The notes below the pieces were generated by a model. It was not told the DNA's origin, did not search any database, and saw only the letters and a program-made list of their open reading frames with translations. The translations under genes and the position numbers were made by a program. DNA of 8,867 nt from Enterobacteriaceae bacterium UBA3516 (GTDB lineage: Bacteria; Pseudomonadota; Gammaproteobacteria; Enterobacterales; Enterobacteriaceae). The stretch spans positions 1 to 8,867 of the forward strand of contig DFPL01000007.1 in the NCBI GenBank assembly GCA_002377245.1, read 5' to 3'. Shown piece by piece: positions 5,665 to 8,867 of this stretch. Numbering within the stretch: the stretch's first letter is position 1; each line of letters starts with the position of its first letter.

Positions 5665-7065
5665 ATGCCACATTCCTACGATTACGACGCAATAGTTATA
5701 GGCTCAGGCCCAGGCGGTGAAGGTGCTGCTATGGGACTGGTTAAACAGGGTGCCCGGGTAGCGGTCATTGAGCGCTATCATAATGTGGGCGGCGGATGTA
5801 CCCACTGGGGTACTATCCCTTCTAAAGCGCTTCGCCATGCTGTCAGCCGTATTATCGAATTCAATCAAAACCCTCTTTACAGTGACCACACCCGCATTCT
5901 TCGCTCCTCATTTGCCGACATCCTGAATCACGCAGACAGCGTGATTAACCAGCAAACGCAAATGCGTCAGGGCTTTTACGAGCGTAACCGCTGTGAAATC
6001 CTGCAGGGTAATGCGCATTTTGTTGACCCGCATACGCTGGCCCTGGAGTGCCCGGACGGTTCGATTGAAACCTTAACGGCGGAAAAATTCGTCATTGCCT
6101 GCGGTTCACGCCCTTACCACCCGACCGATACCGATTTTGCGCATCCGCGCATTTACGACAGCGACTCCATCCTCAATATGCATCATGAGCCCCGCCATGT
6201 AATCATCTACGGCGCGGGGGTGATCGGCTGCGAATATGCATCGATCTTCAGAGGAATGAACGTCAAAGTGGATCTGATCAACACCCGCGATCGTCTGCTG
6301 GCCTTCCTCGATCAGGAGATGTCGGACTCCCTTTCCTATCACTTCTGGAACAGCGGTGTGGTGATTCGCCATAACGAAGAGTATGAGCGTATAGAAGGCA
6401 TGGACGACGGTGTGATTATGCACCTGAAATCCGGTAAGAAAGTGAAAGCAGATTGCCTCCTCTACGCCAACGGACGCACCGGCAACACCGACAGTCTGCA
6501 GCTGGAAAACATCGGGCTGGATGCTGACGGACGTGGGCAGTTAAAGGTCAACAGCATGTACCAGACCGCGCTGCAGCATGTTTATGCAGTGGGAGACGTC
6601 ATTGGTTACCCGAGCCTGGCCTCTGCAGCCTATGACCAGGGCCGGATCGCCGCCCAGGCGATGATGAAAGGGGAAGCCACCGCGCATCTGATTGAAGATA
6701 TTCCGACCGGGATCTACACCATTCCTGAAATCAGTTCGGTGGGCAAAACCGAGCAGCAATTGACGGCGATGAAAGTGCCTTATGAAGTGGGTCGGGCGCA
6801 ATTTAAGCACCTGGCGCGGGCGCAAATCGTCGGGATGAGTGTGGGCACGCTGAAAATCTTGTTCCATCGTGAAACCAAAGAAATTCTAGGTATTCATTGC
6901 TTTGGCGAGCGCGCGGCCGAAATCATTCACATTGGCCAGGCGATAATGGAGCAGAAAGGCGGCGGTAACACGATCGAGTACTTTGTTAACACCACCTTTA
7001 ACTACCCGACCATGGCGGAAGCCTATCGGGTAGCCGCGTTAAACGGTTTAAACCGCCTGTTTTAA
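5665..7065 (+). CDS. sthA: Soluble pyridine nucleotide transhydrogenase (FAD)
   Basis: SthA is a cytoplasmic flavoprotein that passes hydride between NADPH and NAD+, mainly draining excess NADPH. The 466-residue length equals E. coli. It has the glutathione-reductase-type layout: FAD-binding GSGPGGEG (13-20), GGGCTHWGTIPSK (42-54), NAD(P)-binding GAGVIGCE (183-190), second FAD motif YAVGDVIG (307-314) and the C-terminal dimer domain. As expected for this subfamily, the redox disulfide is incomplete: Cys45 is present but the second cysteine is Thr50. The C-terminal catalytic His region of disulfide reductases reads NYPTMAE (446-452). AGGT (5651-5654) is the likely ribosome site and lies in a small palindrome ending at the ATG. 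It is divergent from fabR, and its 3' end overlaps oxyR by 18 bp. Confidence 0.98.
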   Translation: MPHSYDYDAIVIGSGPGGEGAAMGLVKQGARVAVIERYHNVGGGCTHWGTIPSKALRHAVSRIIEFNQNPLYSDHTRILRSSFADILNHADSVINQQTQMRQGFYERNRCEILQGNAHFVDPHTLALECPDGSIETLTAEKFVIACGSRPYHPTDTDFAHPRIYDSDSILNMHHEPRHVIIYGAGVIGCEYASIFRGMNVKVDLINTRDRLLAFLDQEMSDSLSYHFWNSGVVIRHNEEYERIEGMDDGVIMHLKSGKKVKADCLLYANGRTGNTDSLQLENIGLDADGRGQLKVNSMYQTALQHVYAVGDVIGYPSLASAAYDQGRIAAQAMMKGEATAHLIEDIPTGIYTIPEISSVGKTEQQLTAMKVPYEVGRAQFKHLARAQIVGMSVGTLKILFHRETKEILGIHCFGERAAEIIHIGQAIMEQKGGGNTIEYFVNTTFNYPTMAEAYRVAALNGLNRLF

Positions 7066-7069
7066 CGCG
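7035..7069. terminator. Nested palindrome over the sthA/oxyR 3' overlap, possible bidirectional terminator
   Basis: CGCGTTAAA (7035-7043) and TTTAACGCG (7061-7069) form a 9-bp outer stem. A perfect 12-bp palindrome CGGTTTAAACCG (7044-7055) lies inside. Both stop codons lie within this block. The outer stem flanked by A/T-rich sequence could slow or end transcription from both sides, but there is no clean T-run, so its role as a terminator is inferred. Confidence 0.5.
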
Positions 7070-7965
7070 CTGTCGAAATGGCCATCCATCGTACTGCGGA
7101 TGGCCTCTGCCAGCTGTTCATAACGGCTACGCAGCGGGGAACCCGGGCGATAAACCAACCCAACGGTACGCCGGGGTTCTGGCTTGATACAGGGCAGATA
7201 AATCACCCCATCACGCTCACGTTCGCGCGGAACGGACAGTGCAGGCAGCAAAGTAATACCGCTTCCTGCCGCCACCATGTTGCGCAGCGTCTCAAGGCTG
7301 GTTGCCCGGAAATGGGTGTCTTCTTCAGCACCCGCTTCAAAGCAGAAGCCCATTGCCTGATCGCGCAGGCAGTGCCCATCTTCCAGCATAAGCAATTTCT
7401 CACCTGCCAGGTCGGCCATCGGTACGCGGTCACGATTCGCCCATGGATGATCGGCATAAATTGCCAGCATCATTGGCTCATCAAACAGCGGTACTTCAAT
7501 AAAGGCTTCACTTTCTTTCACCAGCGCGAGAATGGCACAATCGAGTTTGCCGCTGTCCAGCTGCGCCAGTAATTGATGGGTTTGCGCTTCGTGCAAATAC
7601 ATTTCCAGCTTCGGGAACGTCTGATGCAGCAAAGGAATAATTTGCGGCAGCAGGTAAGGTCCAACGGTGGGGATTAGACCAATATGCAGTGGGCCGGACA
7701 TCGCTTCCCCCTGCTGGCTTGCCATCTCCTTGAGCACTTTGACCTCACGCAACACAGTGCGTGCCTGATCAACCAGCAACAGACCGGCCTGTGTAAACAG
7801 GACTTTGCGGCTGGTGCGCTCTAAAAGCATCACGCCAAGCTCGTCTTCCAGTTTACGTATTTGCCCGCTCAGGGTTGGCTGGCTGACATGGCAGGAATCC
7901 GCTGCACGGCGAAAATGGCGGTGTTCTGCTAACGCCACCAGATATTCAAGATCACGAATATTCAT
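7048..7965 (-). CDS. oxyR: LysR-family peroxide-sensing transcription regulator
   Basis: OxyR senses hydrogen peroxide by forming an intramolecular disulfide and then activates genes such as katG, ahpCF, dps and oxyS; it also represses its own gene. The 305 residues equal E. coli. The N-terminal winged helix-turn-helix (about 1-60, with AADSCHVSQPTLSGQIRKLE) is followed by a linker helix and the LysR substrate-binding-type sensor. The peroxidatic Cys199 (DGHCLRD) and resolving Cys208 (GFCFEAG) are both present, as are Thr100 (IPTVG) and His198. A strong GGAGG (7973-7977) lies seven bases before the ATG. It is divergent from oxyS, with the shared control region between them, and convergent with sthA. 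Confidence 0.98.
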   Translation of the reverse strand: MNIRDLEYLVALAEHRHFRRAADSCHVSQPTLSGQIRKLEDELGVMLLERTSRKVLFTQAGLLLVDQARTVLREVKVLKEMASQQGEAMSGPLHIGLIPTVGPYLLPQIIPLLHQTFPKLEMYLHEAQTHQLLAQLDSGKLDCAILALVKESEAFIEVPLFDEPMMLAIYADHPWANRDRVPMADLAGEKLLMLEDGHCLRDQAMGFCFEAGAEEDTHFRATSLETLRNMVAAGSGITLLPALSVPRERERDGVIYLPCIKPEPRRTVGLVYRPGSPLRSRYEQLAEAIRSTMDGHFDSALKQAV

Positions 7966-7986
7966 TATTCATCCTCCGTCGCCACG

Positions 7987-8035
7987 ATAGTTCATGGCGA
8001 TAGATAGAATAGCAATGAACGATTATCCCTATCAA
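7987..8035. promoter_or_regulatory. OxyR-binding region and oxyR promoter
   Basis: ATAG elements occur at 7987, 8000, 8004 and 8009, and CTAT at 8029-8032, resembling the four-part ATAG/CTAT OxyR motif; the stretch matches the E. coli oxyR-oxyS operator nearly base for base. On the minus strand TTGATA (8030-8035) and TATTCT (8006-8011) with an 18-bp spacer form the oxyR promoter, lying wholly inside the operator. That explains autorepression of oxyR and places bound OxyR just upstream of the oxyS -10. Confidence 0.85.
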
Positions 8036-8046
8036 GCCTTCTGTAC

Positions 8047-8052
8047 AATAAT
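8047..8052 (+). promoter_or_regulatory. oxyS promoter -10
   Basis: AATAAT aligns with GATAAT of the E. coli oxyS promoter and sits eight bases before the conserved RNA start GAAACG. There is no good -35, as expected for a promoter activated by oxidised OxyR bound next to it. Confidence 0.7.
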
Positions 8053-8060
8053 TAACTCCA

Positions 8061-8160
8061 GAAACGAAGCGGTCACCATTACCCTTGATGCCACTGCCTC
8101 TATCTCTCTGAATAACTAAAGCCAACGTGAACATTTTGCGGACCTGAGTGTCCGCTTTTT
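8061..8160 (+). ncRNA. oxyS: OxyS peroxide-induced small regulatory RNA
   Basis: OxyS is made under peroxide stress and, with Hfq, controls target mRNAs such as fhlA and rpoS. The RNA begins GAAACGAAGCGG, as in E. coli (GAAACGGAGCGG). It keeps CCCTTGA in the first loop and carries the linker AATAACTAAAGCCAACGTGA (8111-8130) exactly as in E. coli. It ends in a terminator hairpin GCGGAC/GTCCGC (8138-8155) with a run of eight T. It is about 10-15 bases shorter than the 109-base E. coli RNA. The basal 5' stem of E. coli (GAAACGG with CCGTTTC) is missing its 3' arm; instead 8066-8073 can pair with 8093-8100 with one mismatch. The terminator loop is CTGAGT rather than CTCCAG. The exact 3' end within the T-run is not fixed. 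Confidence 0.93.
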
Positions 8161-8163
8161 TTT
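8138..8163 (+). terminator. oxyS intrinsic terminator
   Basis: A 6-bp GC-rich stem GCGGAC/GTCCGC with a six-base loop is followed directly by eight T residues, a strong rho-independent terminator that also forms the 3' hairpin of OxyS. Confidence 0.93.
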
Positions 8164-8167
8164 GCGT

Positions 8168-8193
8168 AAAAAAGCCCAACGCAAGGTCAGGCT
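8168..8193 (-). terminator. Possible argH intrinsic terminator
   Basis: On the minus strand AGCC (8190-8193) pairs with GGCT (8173-8176), followed by a run of T on that strand (8168-8173). The loop of 13 bases is large and the stem short, so it may be weak. It faces the oxyS terminator. Confidence 0.45.
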
Positions 8194-8201
8194 GTTTTGC
8201 T

Positions 8202-8235
8202 CCCTCTGCCTGTGAGCAGAGGGCCGGAGTGAGGG
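8202..8235. repeat. Intergenic palindrome between oxyS and argH, boxC-like
   Basis: CCCTCTGC (8202-8209) and GCAGAGGG (8216-8223) form a perfect 8-bp stem with a six-base loop. CCGGAGTGAGGGC follows, whose GAGGG is another partial match to the first arm. This layout resembles the GC-rich CCCTC/GAGGG intergenic repeats of enterobacteria often called boxC; the family name is uncertain. It lies just past the argH stop and may help stabilise that mRNA end. Confidence 0.5.
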
Positions 8236-8252
8236 CATCAGGCGACTGATAA

Positions 8253-8867
8253 TTACACTAAACGCCCTTTCGCATCCGCAATCGCCTGTGAGACCTGTTG
8301 TGGAGAGACACCGCCTTTTGCGGCGCGCTTATCGAGGCAGGATTGCAGCGACAGGATCGGATAGACATCATCCGCGATAACCGCACTGAATTTCTGCAAA
8401 TCTGCCAGCGCCAGATCTTCCAACGGTTTGCCCTGGCGAATAGCTTCAACCACCGCTTCGCCCACAATATGGTGTGCTTCACGGAACGGAACGCCTTTGG
8501 CCACCAGGTAATCCGCCAGCTCTGTCGCGTTAGCATAGCCCTGTTGCGCGGCTTCCTGACAACGTGGACGCTTCACCTGAATGCCATCCAGCACCAGTGC
8601 CGCCATATGCAAACAGTCGAGCCAGGTGTCGAGCGCATCGAACAACCCTTCTTTGTCTTCCTGCATATCTTTGTTGTAGGCCAGCGGCAGACCTTTCAGG
8701 GTCATCATCATGCCGGTCAACGCCCCTTGTACGCGCCCACATTTCCCGCGGATCAGCTCCAGCGCATCCGGGTTTTTTTTCTGAGGCATCAGGGAAGAAC
8801 CTGAGGTAACACGGTCGGACAGCTCCACAAATCCTGCTTCACCGGTATTAAAGAAGATCAGGTCTTC
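8253..8867 (-). CDS. argH: Argininosuccinate lyase, C-terminal part (gene runs off the right edge)
   Basis: ArgH splits argininosuccinate into arginine and fumarate, the last step of arginine synthesis, as a cytoplasmic homotetramer. The frame is open from the right edge to the TAA at 8253 and gives 204 residues, beginning EDLIFFNTGE, roughly the last 45 percent of the 457-residue E. coli protein; the internal methionine at 8828 is not the start. The fumarase/aspartase superfamily signature GSSLMPQKKNP appears at 8769-8801, including the flexible-loop serine that acts in catalysis. Conservation with E. coli is very high until the final ten residues. It converges on oxyS. In E. coli it is the distal gene of argCBH, which would lie outside the window to the right. 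Confidence 0.97.
   Translation of the reverse strand, partial: EDLIFFNTGEAGFVELSDRVTSGSSLMPQKKNPDALELIRGKCGRVQGALTGMMMTLKGLPLAYNKDMQEDKEGLFDALDTWLDCLHMAALVLDGIQVKRPRCQEAAQQGYANATELADYLVAKGVPFREAHHIVGEAVVEAIRQGKPLEDLALADLQKFSAVIADDVYPILSLQSCLDKRAAKGGVSPQQVSQAIADAKGRLV

Noticed and set aside
7952..8179. A 75-codon minus-strand frame across the oxyR-oxyS region
   Set aside because: It runs antisense through oxyS and the OxyR operator; those features explain the sequence.
8298..8804. A 168-codon plus-strand frame opposite argH
   Set aside because: Antisense shadow of a highly conserved gene.

Overview
This window is a chromosomal core segment from a member of the Enterobacteriaceae. Gene order (argH, oxyS/oxyR, sthA, fabR-yijD, trmA, btuB, murI, rrn) and near E. 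coli-length proteins match the E. coli argH-to-rrnB neighbourhood, here read in reverse. REP and ERIC-type repeats and the degree of protein divergence suggest an Enterobacter-like genus rather than Escherichia itself; this is inference from remembered sequences, not a search.

Layout. Positions 1-160 hold the minus-strand P1 promoter of an rRNA operon and the -35 of P2; the rRNA genes lie beyond the left edge. murI (189-1040, -) and btuB (985-2835, -) overlap by 56 bp. Upstream of btuB is a long leader with a cobalamin riboswitch whose aptamer is split by a complete 127-bp ERIC element. A short divergent promoter region (about 3195-3325) separates it from trmA (3326-4426, +). A REP palindrome lies between trmA and the convergent fabR-yijD operon (5465 to 4466, -) and supplies the yijD stop codon. 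sthA (5665-7065, +) diverges from fabR and converges on oxyR (7048-7965, -), with an 18-bp overlap of the 3' ends. oxyR diverges from the small RNA gene oxyS (8061 to about 8160, +) across a shared OxyR-binding region. argH (8253-8867, -) enters from the right edge and is incomplete.

Functions. The genes are mostly independent housekeeping units: arginine synthesis (argH), peroxide response (oxyR, oxyS), NADPH/NADH balance (sthA), control of unsaturated fatty acid synthesis (fabR) with a small membrane protein (yijD), tRNA m5U54 methylation (trmA), vitamin B12 uptake (btuB) and D-glutamate supply for peptidoglycan (murI).

Most unusual points. (1) The ERIC hairpin sits in a peripheral stem-loop of the btuB cobalamin aptamer, while the flanking conserved aptamer segments remain intact. 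(2) BtuB has E. coli-like ends but a strongly diverged middle, including the substrate-contact loops and outer loops. (3) OxyS keeps its single-stranded linker exactly but has lost the basal part of its 5' stem and has a different terminator loop. No mobile gene cassette, CRISPR array or undescribed multi-gene system is visible.
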